In this document: positions 10,890-19,857 of the stretch, piece after piece
Layout of the letters: each line of letters begins with the position of its first letter
Numbering within the stretch: the first letter of the stretch is position 1
Source of the DNA: Rhodococcus sp. B7740
GTDB lineage: Bacteria; Actinomycetota; Actinomycetes; Mycobacteriales; Mycobacteriaceae
Assembly (NCBI RefSeq): GCF_000954115.1
Contig: NZ_CP010797.1
Location: forward strand, 4,030,001-4,094,000
Length of the DNA: 64,000 nt
Reading direction: 5' to 3'
The notes under the pieces: generated by a model
Told to the model about the DNA's origin: nothing
The model's database searches: none
What the model saw: the letters and a program-made list of their open reading frames with translations, nothing else
Translations under genes and position numbers: made by a program

Positions 10890-11038
10890 GGGTCAACTCC
10901 GTGAGTGCGGGCAAAGACACCCGACTGTAGCTCCCGAGGTGTCCGGGAACCGAAACGTCGACGCGTGTGACCCGCAGGTGTTGGCGGACAACCGACTATT
11001 GCGAGCGATCACTCTCTAAGTTAGATTGACGTGACACT

Positions 11039-12841
11039 ATGACGGAGGTCACATTGAACTCGAACACTGCTTTCGACGTCGTCGTCACCGGCGGCACCGT
11101 CTACGACGGGTCCGGCGGTCCCGGAGTGCGAGCCGATGTGGGCATCGTCGACGGTGTCGTGCGGGCCGTGTCGGCCACGCCGCTCGAGGTGGGTCCGGCG
11201 ACCGAGGTGGTCGACGCCACCGGCAAGTGGGTCACCCCGGGCTTCGTGGACGTGCACACCCACTACGACGCGGAGGTGCTCGTCGGCCCGGGTCTCGAAG
11301 AGTCCGTCCGACACGGGGTCACGACGGTTCTGCTGGGGAACTGTTCGTTGTCGACGCTCTATTCCACTCCGGTCGACATCGCGGATCTGTTCAGTCGGGT
11401 CGAGGCGCTGCCGCGAGATCATGTGCTCAAAGCCGTCGATACGCACAAGACGTGGACCAGCCCCGACGAGTACATCGCTGCGCTCGAACGACTGCCTCTC
11501 GGTCCCAATATCGCTGCTCTGGTAGGACATTCGGATCTGCGGGCGCACGTGATGGGCTTGGATCGCTCGACCGATCGCAGTCAGCGGCCCACCCGTGAGG
11601 AGTGGCGCGCCATGTCGGACGCGCTCGAGCAGGCACTCGATGCCGGACTGCTCGGGATGTCGACGATGACGAACCCGTGGGACAAGTTGGACGGCGATCG
11701 GTACCGGTCTCGGTCGTTGCCGTCCTCGTACGCGCGGTGGAGCGAGTTCCGTGCGCTGCACAAGATCCTGCGTCGACGCGGTCGGTTGTTGCAGAGCATT
11801 CCGAACCTGAACACCAAGTACGACATGCTGTTCTTCCTCGCCTCGGCCACCGGGATCGGCCGCACTCCGCTCAAGATCTCGCTGCTGGCGGCGGCCGATG
11901 CGAAGGCGTCGCCGTGGATTCATCGCGTCTTCGGCCCGCTCGCGCGCATGGTCAACGGACCGGGCAAGGGTCAGTTCCGCTGGCAGCATCTGCCCACCAC
12001 GTTCGACGTGTACTCCGACGGCATCGACCTGGTGGTGTTCGAGGAGTTCGGATCGGGCCGAGCAGCTCTGCATCTACGAGAAGAGTTGGGACGCAACGAG
12101 TTGCTCTCGGACGAGGCGTACCGCCGCTGGTTCCGCGCCGACTTCGAGAAGAAGTTCAGCTCACGCGTCTGGCATCGAGACTTCGCCGACGCCGAGATCA
12201 CCGAGTGTCCCGACGCGTCGGTCGTCGGCAAGAACGTCGCCGAGGTCGCGGCAGAGCGCGGTGTGCACGTAGTGGACGCGTTCCTCGATCTGGTGGTCGA
12301 ACACGGACGAAAACTGCGCTGGCACACCACGGTGGCGAATCATCGCAAGCGTCAGATGGACAAGCTGATCAACCAGCCCGGGGTGACAGTGGGGTTCTCC
12401 GACGCAGGCGCTCATCTGCGCAACATGGCGTTCTACAACTTCGGTATCCGATTGCTGCACCGCGTGCACGATGCGCAGAGCGATCGCAGGCCGTTCATGA
12501 CCGTGGAGAAGGCCGTGCACAAGCTCAGCGGCGAATTGGCCGACTTCTACGGTGTCGACGCCGGACACGTGCGGGTGGGTGATCGAGCCGACATCGTGGT
12601 GATCGATCCGAATGGGCTGGACGAGGGGGTCCTGGCCTATCGGGAGGAGACCATGCCGGAGTTCGGGGGCCTGAGCCGCATGGTCAACCGCAACGACCGC
12701 GCTGTCGCCGCCACTCTGGTCGCGGGCCGAGTGGTGTTCTCCGGCGGCACCTTCGCTCCGTGGTTCGGTGTGTCGGAGCGGGCCGGCAGTTTCCTGCGGG
12801 CGGGTATCCCGACGGCTCCCCGTCGCCGGGAGCGTGTGTGA
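11039..12841 (+). CDS. N-acyl-D-amino-acid deacylase (D-aminoacylase) family amidohydrolase
   Basis: The 600-residue protein is an amidohydrolase-superfamily metalloenzyme. Family marks are VTGGTVYDGSG at the start, the metal-binding VDVHTHYDAEV near residue 75, GNCSLS near 100 with the bridging cysteine of D-aminoacylases, and FSDAGAHLRNM near 455 with the catalytic aspartate. It would remove acyl groups from D-amino acids or related amides; the true substrate is unknown. ATG at 11039 is used here. However, a TTG at 11054 has a strong GGAGG at 11044-11048 and may be the real start. It overlaps the TetR gene downstream by four bases. Confidence 0.88.
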   Translation: MTEVTLNSNTAFDVVVTGGTVYDGSGGPGVRADVGIVDGVVRAVSATPLEVGPATEVVDATGKWVTPGFVDVHTHYDAEVLVGPGLEESVRHGVTTVLLGNCSLSTLYSTPVDIADLFSRVEALPRDHVLKAVDTHKTWTSPDEYIAALERLPLGPNIAALVGHSDLRAHVMGLDRSTDRSQRPTREEWRAMSDALEQALDAGLLGMSTMTNPWDKLDGDRYRSRSLPSSYARWSEFRALHKILRRRGRLLQSIPNLNTKYDMLFFLASATGIGRTPLKISLLAAADAKASPWIHRVFGPLARMVNGPGKGQFRWQHLPTTFDVYSDGIDLVVFEEFGSGRAALHLREELGRNELLSDEAYRRWFRADFEKKFSSRVWHRDFADAEITECPDASVVGKNVAEVAAERGVHVVDAFLDLVVEHGRKLRWHTTVANHRKRQMDKLINQPGVTVGFSDAGAHLRNMAFYNFGIRLLHRVHDAQSDRRPFMTVEKAVHKLSGELADFYGVDAGHVRVGDRADIVVIDPNGLDEGVLAYREETMPEFGGLSRMVNRNDRAVAATLVAGRVVFSGGTFAPWFGVSERAGSFLRAGIPTAPRRRERV

Positions 12842-13443
12842 GCCCGAGTCAACAGCAGCGCCGGACCGAGACGATCGGAAAGTTGCTCGACGCGACGATC
12901 GCGTCGTTGCGCGAGAAGGGCTATGCCGCAACCAGTGTCAGTGAGATCGTCGGCCGCGCCGGGGTGTCCTCCGGTGCCATGTTCCGGCATTTCGACACCA
13001 GGCTCGACCTGATCGTCGCTGCGGCCGACGAGGTTCGCAGACGCCAGTTCGTCGAGTTCCGTCATGGCCTGTCCGGTTTCGGTAGCGCGTCGATCGAACA
13101 CTGCCTCGAACTGCTCAGGGCTGCGTGCCGAGCCCCGATCAACGGCGCCTGGTACGAGCTCCTGACCGCAGCCCGCACTGACGAAGAGCTGCGAGAGAGG
13201 CTGCAGCCCCTCACCGTTCGCTATCACGAACAGATCGCCGAACTCGCTCGCACACTACCGGTCGCAGGCGTGCTCGACCCACGGCATCTCGAGACGGTGA
13301 TCTTCAGCGTGGTGCATCTGCTCGACGGCGAGGCGTTGGCCGCCGTAGTGCACCCGCAGCCCGAACAGGAGGCCATGCGGCTGAGGATGATTGCGCACCT
13401 GTTGCGCGGTGGCACTCTGCACGCCCTGAGCGACGCGGGATGA
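12838..13443 (+). CDS. TetR/AcrR family transcriptional regulator
   Basis: The 201-residue protein has an N-terminal TetR helix-turn-helix (about residues 12-58), with GYAATSVSEIVGRAGVSSG followed by MFRHFDTRLDLI. The C-terminal ligand domain is not conserved enough to name a ligand. The GTG at 12838 overlaps the D-aminoacylase stop (GTGTGA), and the ATGA at its end overlaps the hydrolase start. The three genes are therefore co-transcribed and the regulator probably controls its own operon. Confidence 0.9.
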   Translation: MSPSQQQRRTETIGKLLDATIASLREKGYAATSVSEIVGRAGVSSGAMFRHFDTRLDLIVAAADEVRRRQFVEFRHGLSGFGSASIEHCLELLRAACRAPINGAWYELLTAARTDEELRERLQPLTVRYHEQIAELARTLPVAGVLDPRHLETVIFSVVHLLDGEALAAVVHPQPEQEAMRLRMIAHLLRGGTLHALSDAG

Positions 13444-14273
13444 CCCACTGGACGGTGCGCACGCCCGGCGCAGAACTTCCCGTCGTCGAGCACGGGAACC
13501 CGGAGGCGCGCTCGACGGTGCTGCTGGTGCACGGCTATCCCGACAACCGCCATGTGTTCGATCCGTTGATCGCCGAGCTCGGTGATCGGGTCCGGGTGAT
13601 CGCCTACGACACGCGAGGCAGCGGAGCGTCCGCGCTCGAGCCCGCAGCGGACGTGTCCATCGAGCAACTGGCGCGCGACGCCTTCGCGGTGGTCGAGTCG
13701 ATACCGGGGCTCACCGGGAAGGTCCACGTCTTCGCCCACGACTGGGGGTCGGTCCAGATGTGGGAGGCGATGGCTTCGCCTCGCGCATCCACCGCTTTCG
13801 CGTCGTACACGTCGGTATCGGGCCCGAGCCTGGATCACCTGCGGCAGGTGGCGCGGGCGCGGCTGGTGCGACACCGTCGCTGGCCGTCACTGGTCGAGCA
13901 GTTGGCGCGGTCCTGGTACGTCTTCGGGTTCCACGTGCCCGTGCTGGGCAGGCGGGTTCCGGGACTGTTGGCGCGCCTGAGCGCCGAGGGTGAGCCGACC
14001 CCGACGGCGGCCGACCAGCAGCGCGGCATCGCCCTGTACCGCGCCAACGTGCTCAGGCGTCTGCTCGGCGGACCCGTCCCGCGCTGCGCCGTCCCCACCA
14101 CCGTGGTCGTCCCGACTCACGACCACATGCTCTCGTCCAATCTCACCGACGGTCTGGATCGATGGATCCCCGACCTGCGCGTCGACCAGGTCGATGCGGG
14201 CCACTGGTGGCCGTACACGCACCCGGTCGACGCCGCTCGCGTGCTGATGGCGAGGGTGCGGGAAGCGGAGTAG
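13440..14273 (+). CDS. Alpha/beta hydrolase of the epoxide hydrolase/dehalogenase type
   Basis: The 277-residue protein has the alpha/beta-hydrolase oxyanion motif HGYPDN at 31-36 and the nucleophile elbow HDWGS at 100-104. In this subgroup the nucleophile is Asp101, as in epoxide hydrolases and haloalkane dehalogenases, instead of serine. The acid lies in the PTHDHML region, and the C-terminal histidine sits in DAGHWWPYTHP. It is the last gene of the D-aminoacylase-TetR operon. Hydrolysis of an epoxide or similar compound is inferred from the nucleophile type only. Confidence 0.87.
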   Translation: MTHWTVRTPGAELPVVEHGNPEARSTVLLVHGYPDNRHVFDPLIAELGDRVRVIAYDTRGSGASALEPAADVSIEQLARDAFAVVESIPGLTGKVHVFAHDWGSVQMWEAMASPRASTAFASYTSVSGPSLDHLRQVARARLVRHRRWPSLVEQLARSWYVFGFHVPVLGRRVPGLLARLSAEGEPTPTAADQQRGIALYRANVLRRLLGGPVPRCAVPTTVVVPTHDHMLSSNLTDGLDRWIPDLRVDQVDAGHWWPYTHPVDAARVLMARVREAE

Positions 14274-14384
14274 ACGGCGAGCGTCGGACGGATCGGTCGG
14301 GGGCTGTGCAACCATGGTCAGTGGTCTTCTTCTCTCCACGGCCGCACAGAGCCACTACTCGAACTGGATGGGGTACTTCTCGGT

Positions 14385-16277
14385 ATGGACGGCACTGCTC
14401 TCGATCGTCTCGGCTCCGCGTCGAATTCGTCGGCTGTTGCCGGCGGTGACGGCGAGCCCGAACTGACAGTCCAGAGACTGCTGTTCGACGGTCCGTCGCC
14501 CCTGGTCAGTGCCGATATGTACAGCTCGGTCGGCAAGGGCAACGCCGAGCGCACCCGTACGGGCGTTCGGATCGCCAAGCGCAGCGTGGTGCACACCAAC
14601 AGCTACTTCGGACGGTTCCCGGCCAGCTACTGGCAGCGGTGGACCACCGTCACCGAGGTGGTGTTCCGAGCGAGCGTCGCCGGTGCCGGTCGGATCGATC
14701 TGGTGGCCACCGATTACAAGGGCCACGAGCGCACGATGGCCAGTACAACGGTCGATTCCGCGAACGCGTCGACTCAGGTGGCCGTCCCCGTCGCCACCAC
14801 GCAGTTCCTCGACGGCGGTGCGCTGTACGTCCGCTTCACCACGACCTCGACCGAGTTGTCGGTGCAGGACGCGGAATGGACCGTCGCCGCGCCGGAGAAG
14901 CTGCGTCCCACCTCGGTGGTGATCTGCACGTTCAACCGCGCCGACGACTGCGCCAACACCGTCGCTGCGATGGCCGACGATCCCCTCGCCCTGCTCGGGG
15001 TCGACAACGTCTACGTCGTCGATCAGGGCACCGATCAGGTGCAGACGCGCGAGAAGTTCCAGCGCGTCGCGGCGGAGCTCGGCAGCAAGCTCGTCTACAT
15101 CACTCAGCCCAACCTCGGCGGGGCAGGTGGATTCACCCGCGGGCTCTACGAGGTGCAGGGTAAGGGCGGCGACCCGGCCAATGTGATCTTCATGGACGAC
15201 GACGTGCTGTGTGAGCCCGAGGCGATCGTGCGGATGAACTCGTTCGCCAACATGACCGTCGAGCCGGCGATCATCGGCGCCCAGATGCTGTACCTGCTGC
15301 ATCCCGATCGCGTGCATGTCGGTGCCGAGGTGGCGAACCTGCAGAAGCTCGAAGCCGGAGTGCACGTCAAGAACGCGATCTCGGACAAGAGTGCGTTCAA
15401 GCGCAAGCGGCAGCAGGACGTCCGGGTCGACGCAGGCTACAACGGTTGGTGGTCGTGCCTCATCCCGTCCGAGATCGTCGGGCAGGTCGGCTACCCGCTG
15501 CCGCTGTTCTTCCAATGGGACGACATCGAGTACGGATACCGTTCGCGTGCAAACGGATTCGCCACCGTGACGCTCCCGGGCGCAGCGGTGTGGCACGCCG
15601 ACTTCGCGTGGAAGGACTGGGACGAGTGGCACCGCTACTTCAACCTGCGCAACGGCATGATCACCGCCGCCCTGCACATCGAACTCGATGGTAAGGCGCT
15701 CGCCAAGCAGCTGTTCACCGATCTGCTGCGTTACCTGGTGTCGATGCAGTACGGCATGGCGTACACGCTGATCAAGGCCGTCGAGGACTTCCTGGCCGGT
15801 CCGGATTATCTGCTTGACGGCGGAATGGACGCTGCCGGTTCCATCCGGCGCGAGCGGGCTGCCTACGGAGAAACGAAGCGGCACAACGCCAACGACGTTC
15901 CGGGTGTGCGTCCGGCGGATATGTTCATCACTCCCGCCGGTCCGCATCCGAAGAAGAGCATGGAGTTCGCGGTCCTGGCCAAGCGCGTGCTCAATCAGTG
16001 GCGTGGCACCGTGAATCCGGGCCCGGTCGCCATCTCGGCCGACGATGCCCACTGGTGGCACGTGTCGCTGTTCTCCCACGCCATCGTCACCGATCGCTCG
16101 CAGGAAGGCGTCCGAGTTCGCAAGCGCAACAAGGCGCATGCGACCGAACTGCTCAAGCGCGGCGTCACCGCACTCAAGCGTCTGCGCACCGAGACGCCGA
16201 CGGTCGCCGCGTCCTACCGCGCCGCCGTGCCGCAGCTCACCAGCCGAGAGAACTGGGCTCGCCTGTACGGGCAGTAG
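14385..16277 (+). CDS. glfT2: Galactofuranosyltransferase GlfT2
   Basis: GlfT2 polymerises the galactan of arabinogalactan with alternating beta-1,5 and beta-1,6 galactofuranose links, using UDP-Galf at the cytoplasmic membrane face. The 630-residue length matches the mycobacterial enzyme (about 637). An N-terminal beta-sandwich precedes the GT-A domain starting at SVVICTFNRADDC (about 177-189). The metal-binding DDD is at 271-273, the catalytic WDDIEYGYR at 378-386 and His404 in VWHADFAWKD; these correspond to known key residues of M. tuberculosis GlfT2. It converges with the galactan exporter operon with no spacer. Confidence 0.97.
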   Translation: MDGTALDRLGSASNSSAVAGGDGEPELTVQRLLFDGPSPLVSADMYSSVGKGNAERTRTGVRIAKRSVVHTNSYFGRFPASYWQRWTTVTEVVFRASVAGAGRIDLVATDYKGHERTMASTTVDSANASTQVAVPVATTQFLDGGALYVRFTTTSTELSVQDAEWTVAAPEKLRPTSVVICTFNRADDCANTVAAMADDPLALLGVDNVYVVDQGTDQVQTREKFQRVAAELGSKLVYITQPNLGGAGGFTRGLYEVQGKGGDPANVIFMDDDVLCEPEAIVRMNSFANMTVEPAIIGAQMLYLLHPDRVHVGAEVANLQKLEAGVHVKNAISDKSAFKRKRQQDVRVDAGYNGWWSCLIPSEIVGQVGYPLPLFFQWDDIEYGYRSRANGFATVTLPGAAVWHADFAWKDWDEWHRYFNLRNGMITAALHIELDGKALAKQLFTDLLRYLVSMQYGMAYTLIKAVEDFLAGPDYLLDGGMDAAGSIRRERAAYGETKRHNANDVPGVRPADMFITPAGPHPKKSMEFAVLAKRVLNQWRGTVNPGPVAISADDAHWWHVSLFSHAIVTDRSQEGVRVRKRNKAHATELLKRGVTALKRLRTETPTVAASYRAAVPQLTSRENWARLYGQ

Positions 16278-17141
16278 CTAGTTCGCGCGGACCTTCGGGG
16301 CCGTGCGAATACGGACGACGACCTGTTCGTTGTCGGCGGTGTAGCCCAGGTAGTCGAACTCGGTGCCGGTGCGTGCGACGAATTCCGTCCACGCCCGGTA
16401 TTCGTGGTTGCGCCAGCCGGGGAAGTTGAAGTATTCGTCGAACACGATGACGGTGCCGACAGCCAGTCGATCGGCCACCAGATCCAGCACGGTGACCGTC
16501 GACGAGTACAGGTCCGCGTCGAGGTGCAGGAACGCCAACTTCTCGTGGTGACCCTTCAGAAAGCCCGGCAGCGAGTCCTCGAACAGGCCGGGGACGATCT
16601 GTGCGCCCGGCACTTCGGGGATGGTGTCCTGCTCGAACAGGCCCTTCGGAAAGCCCGTGCGCCACGTCTCGGGTAGGCCGGAGAAGACGTCGAATCCGGC
16701 GACGACGGTGATGTCCTTCCGCGAGCTCAATTCCTCGGCGATGATCTCGAGCGTCGTCCCGCTGGCGACGCCGAACTCGAGTGCCATGCCGCGAATGGAG
16801 ACCTCGCCGAGGGCGAAGCGCAGCGTCGCGTGCGGCCGCAGGAACGTGGGGGCCTGCGGCATCATCTCTTCGGCGAATTCTGCGCTCTGGGCGGCGGCTT
16901 CGACGTCGGAGGCGTACGGGATGTCCCGACGCATCCGCATCTCGAGACCGCGGATGAACGCGTGCAGATCGTCGATCTCGCGTCGTTGGCGTTCGAGGAC
17001 GTCGAGCAGTTTCGCCTGCTGATCGCTGGTCTGCTCGGCCAGCTGGGCGGTCTGCTGAGCCAGAACCTCGCCGATCGCTCGTTGAAGCTTCTCCCGTGCC
17101 GACGACTTGATGCGATCAGCGAGCTTCCGAGGTTCCGTCAT
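16278..17141 (-). CDS. TylF/MycF-like SAM-dependent methyltransferase in the galactan export operon
   Basis: The 287-residue protein has an N-terminal helical, probably coiled-coil stretch (about 20-70) and a class I methyltransferase domain. MALEFGVASGTTLEIIAEE is the SAM-binding motif I. LAFLHLDADLYSST and VIVFDEYFNFPGW match the acidic metal-site region of macrocin-O-methyltransferase-like enzymes that act on sugars. The GTG at 17147 is an alternative start, but ATG at 17141 is preferred. It is the last gene after wzm-wzt-glfT1, so an O-methylation or capping role on an exported glycan is a reasonable but unproven inference. Confidence 0.82.
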   Translation of the reverse strand: MTEPRKLADRIKSSAREKLQRAIGEVLAQQTAQLAEQTSDQQAKLLDVLERQRREIDDLHAFIRGLEMRMRRDIPYASDVEAAAQSAEFAEEMMPQAPTFLRPHATLRFALGEVSIRGMALEFGVASGTTLEIIAEELSSRKDITVVAGFDVFSGLPETWRTGFPKGLFEQDTIPEVPGAQIVPGLFEDSLPGFLKGHHEKLAFLHLDADLYSSTVTVLDLVADRLAVGTVIVFDEYFNFPGWRNHEYRAWTEFVARTGTEFDYLGYTADNEQVVVRIRTAPKVRAN

Positions 17142-17193
17142 GGGCACACGGTAGCGGTATCACGCGGGTGCGCGCACCCCATGGTGGACGGCT

Positions 17194-18096
17194 CTACGGT
17201 CGACGAAAGTGTTCCCGACGCCCCAGCCCGCGCAGCCGGAACCACTCGGCCAGACCCTTCGGGTTGCGGGTGGTGATCAGGAAGAACCAGGTGAAGCGAA
17301 TCCACTCCTGCGGCAGCAGCTTTCGCATACCTGGCTGCGACATCAGGTAGCCGCGGTTGCGGTACGTGAAGTAGCGCTTGGTCGCGTCCTCCGGGTACTG
17401 CGTGTGCATCCGGCCGCCGAGGATCGGCTTGAACTCCTCGGCCCCGTTCGGGTGGACGTAGGCGGCGGTGAGGCAGGTCCCGAACTTCAGACCGGAGCGC
17501 TGCAACCGACGGTGCACCTCCACCTCGTCGCCGCGGACGAACAGACGCAGATCCGGCACGCCCACCGCATCGATCGTCGATGCCTTGAACAGAGCGCCGT
17601 TGAACAGCGACGCGATCCCTTCGAGGAGATCGTCGTCCGGGTTCGCCGGGTCGATCAATTCGGACCGCAGCCGACGCCATTCGACACCGCGTCGCAGCGG
17701 GAAAGCCAATCGGTCCGGATCGTCGATGTCGCAGACGACGGGGGAGACCTCGTCGAGTCCGTGTGTGATGGCGCAGTCGTAGAGAGTCTCGAGTACCTGC
17801 GGGCCCTCGGGGCGGCCGTCGTCGTCGGCGAGAAACACCCAATCGGCACCGAGGGAGAGCGCATACAGAATCCCGAGCGCGAACCCGCCTGCACCGCCGA
17901 GATTGTGCTGCGAGCCGAGATACGTCGTCGGCAGGTCGATCGACTCCACCAGTTCGCGTACAGCGGGCTCATCGGCATTGTCGACGACGACCAGATGGTC
18001 GAGCGGACGCGTCTGCGCGCCGATCACGTCCAGCGACAGCGCCAGCAACTCACGCCGCTTGTGCGTGACGATGACGCCGACGATCTTGTCAGCCAC
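17194..18096 (-). CDS. glfT1: Galactofuranosyltransferase GlfT1
   Basis: GlfT1 adds the first galactofuranose residues to the decaprenyl-diphosphate-GlcNAc-Rha linker before GlfT2 elongates. The 300-residue protein has the GT2 start VIVTHKRRELL (about 8-18), NLGGAGGFALGILYAL at 65-80, the metal-binding LADDDG at 89-94, and FVRGDEVEVHRR with the catalytic acidic cluster. The order wzm-wzt-glfT1 parallels M. tuberculosis Rv3783, Rv3781 and Rv3782, though not in identical arrangement. The GTG at 18096 overlaps the wzt stop by eight bases. Confidence 0.94.
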   Translation of the reverse strand: MADKIVGVIVTHKRRELLALSLDVIGAQTRPLDHLVVVDNADEPAVRELVESIDLPTTYLGSQHNLGGAGGFALGILYALSLGADWVFLADDDGRPEGPQVLETLYDCAITHGLDEVSPVVCDIDDPDRLAFPLRRGVEWRRLRSELIDPANPDDDLLEGIASLFNGALFKASTIDAVGVPDLRLFVRGDEVEVHRRLQRSGLKFGTCLTAAYVHPNGAEEFKPILGGRMHTQYPEDATKRYFTYRNRGYLMSQPGMRKLLPQEWIRFTWFFLITTRNPKGLAEWFRLRGLGRREHFRRP

Positions 18097-18928
18097 CGGC
18101 CGTATCCTCTGGTCGTTCCGCAGGCTTCACTCCTGCGTCCTCGCGCTCGATCTCTTTCAAGATCTGGGCGACGTGGTCTCCCGCGTCATCACCGTCGTAC
18201 GCCCGCACCACGTCCTCGATCCCGCCCTGTTGGCGAATCTGGCCGTGATCGATCCACATCGCGGTGTCGCACAGCTGAGCCAGGAATTCGTTGGAGTGGC
18301 TGGCGAACACCAGGATTCCCGAGCGCTTCACCAACTCCTGCAGCCGATGACGCGCCTTCTTCATGAACTCGGCGTCGACGGCCCCGATGCCCTCGTCGAG
18401 CAGCAGGATCTCCGGGTCGATGCTGGTGACCACGCCCATCGCGACGCGCACGCGCATGCCCGTCGAATACGTGCGCAGCGGCATGTCGAGATAGTCACCG
18501 AGTTCGGTGAAGTCGGCGATCTCGTCCATCTTCGCGAGCATCTGCTTGCGGGTCTGACCCAGGAACAGGCCGCGGATGATGATGTTCTCGTAGCCGGAGA
18601 TCTCCGGGTCCATACCGACGCCCAGATCGAACACCGGCGCGACGCGGCCGCGGATGGTGGCGCTGCCCCGCGTCGGCTCGTAGATGCCCGAGAGCAGACG
18701 CAGCAGCGTCGACTTGCCCGCACCGTTGTGACCGACCAGTCCGACGCGATCGCCGTCCTTCAGGTTCATCGTGATGTTCTTGAGTGCTTCCACGACGACG
18801 ACGTCGGAGGAATTGCGGTCGATCGCGCCACCGGCCTTGCCGAGGAACGCCTTCTTGAGCGACCGCGTCTTGGCGTCGAAGATGGGGAAGTCGACGCACG
18901 CGTCATGGGTGCTGATGCTGATGGACAA
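18089..18928 (-). CDS. wzt: Galactan ABC exporter ATPase Wzt
   Basis: This is the nucleotide-binding subunit of the ABC exporter that moves lipid-linked galactan across the membrane. VGHNGAGKST at about 65-74 is the Walker A, YSTGMRVRVAMG the signature helix and ILLLDEGIGAVD the Walker B. The N-terminal VDFPIFDAKTRSLKK is typical of this exporter group. The 279-residue length leaves no C-terminal carbohydrate-binding domain like that of O-antigen Wzt. TTG at 18928 is chosen because it gives the expected MSISIS start just after the wzm stop; no ATG or GTG fits as well. Confidence 0.93.
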   Translation of the reverse strand: MSISISTHDACVDFPIFDAKTRSLKKAFLGKAGGAIDRNSSDVVVVEALKNITMNLKDGDRVGLVGHNGAGKSTLLRLLSGIYEPTRGSATIRGRVAPVFDLGVGMDPEISGYENIIIRGLFLGQTRKQMLAKMDEIADFTELGDYLDMPLRTYSTGMRVRVAMGVVTSIDPEILLLDEGIGAVDAEFMKKARHRLQELVKRSGILVFASHSNEFLAQLCDTAMWIDHGQIRQQGGIEDVVRAYDGDDAGDHVAQILKEIEREDAGVKPAERPEDTAGG

Positions 18929-18939
18929 CTCGAATACCC

Positions 18940-19833
18940 CTAAACCCAGTAGGGCACGCGGGCCCGGTACTTCTTGAGTGCGACGATGGCCAGCGCCCAT
19001 CCGACGACGGTGAAGCCGAGCACGATGTACCAGTGGTACGCCTGCTGATCCTCGCCGATCAGGGGGGCCCGGATGATGTCGAGGTAGTGGAAGAGCGGGT
19101 TGATCTCGACGAGCTTGGCGCGGTTCGCAGCCTCACCGCCCATCGACTCGAGTCCCGAGGTGGTCCAGACGATCGGTGTCATGAAGAACATCAGCGTGAC
19201 GAAGCTGCCGAGGATCGGGGCGATGTCGCGGTAGCGGGTGGCGACGATGCCGAACAGGATCGACACCCATATCGCGTTCAGCAGAATCAGCACCAGCGCC
19301 GGGATCGCGAAGACCACGGTCCAGTGCAGCCCGCCCTCGGGCCAGAAGATCGCGATGATGATCACGTAGATCAGCATGTTGTGGCCGAGCAGCAGCAGCT
19401 GACGCCACACCAGGCGATAGACGTGCACACTCAGCGCGCTGGGCAGTTGTTTGATCAGACCCTCGTTGGCGACGAAGACGTCTCCGCCTTCGAGGATCGC
19501 GGCACTGATGAGGTTCCAGATGATCAGACCGACGGTGACGTGCGGCAGGAACGACCGCAGGTCGATGTCCAGGAGTACCGAATACAGCAGACCCATGGCG
19601 ATCGCCTGCACACCGGTGGCGATGGTGATCCAGAACGGACCGATCACCGATCGGCGATACCGCTGCTTGATGTCCTGCCAGCCGAGATGCAGCCACAGCT
19701 CGCGCTGAGCGAAACCGGTTCTGAGGTCGCCGAACGCGCGCCGATAAGTCTGTGAGTCCGAAACCGGAGCAGGCATCTGTTCCCCTGCCTCGCTCTCGGG
19801 ATCCTTCGCTGGTGCCGACACGACGGTCGACAC
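18940..19833 (-). CDS. wzm: Galactan ABC exporter permease Wzm
   Basis: This 297-residue ABC-2-type permease has a cytoplasmic N-terminal segment and six hydrophobic helices. WQDIKQRYRRSVIGPFW (about 53-69) is the conserved amphipathic motif of polysaccharide exporters of the Wzm/RfbD class, and NPLFHYLDIIRAPLIG near 245-260 is the usual cytoplasm-proximal motif. It pairs with the ATPase encoded 11 bp downstream. The first gene of the operon, it starts with GTG at 19833 immediately after the bpa stop region. Confidence 0.94.
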   Translation of the reverse strand: MSTVVSAPAKDPESEAGEQMPAPVSDSQTYRRAFGDLRTGFAQRELWLHLGWQDIKQRYRRSVIGPFWITIATGVQAIAMGLLYSVLLDIDLRSFLPHVTVGLIIWNLISAAILEGGDVFVANEGLIKQLPSALSVHVYRLVWRQLLLLGHNMLIYVIIIAIFWPEGGLHWTVVFAIPALVLILLNAIWVSILFGIVATRYRDIAPILGSFVTLMFFMTPIVWTTSGLESMGGEAANRAKLVEINPLFHYLDIIRAPLIGEDQQAYHWYIVLGFTVVGWALAIVALKKYRARVPYWV

Positions 19834-19857
19834 TACCTCTTCACAGGTGTCGACTCT

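Noticed and set aside
14355..16139. 594-codon open frame on the minus strand opposite glfT2
   Set aside because: It is the antisense shadow of glfT2: arginine/valine-rich low-complexity translation, no family motif, no ribosome-binding site, and the plus strand carries all GlfT2 catalytic motifs.
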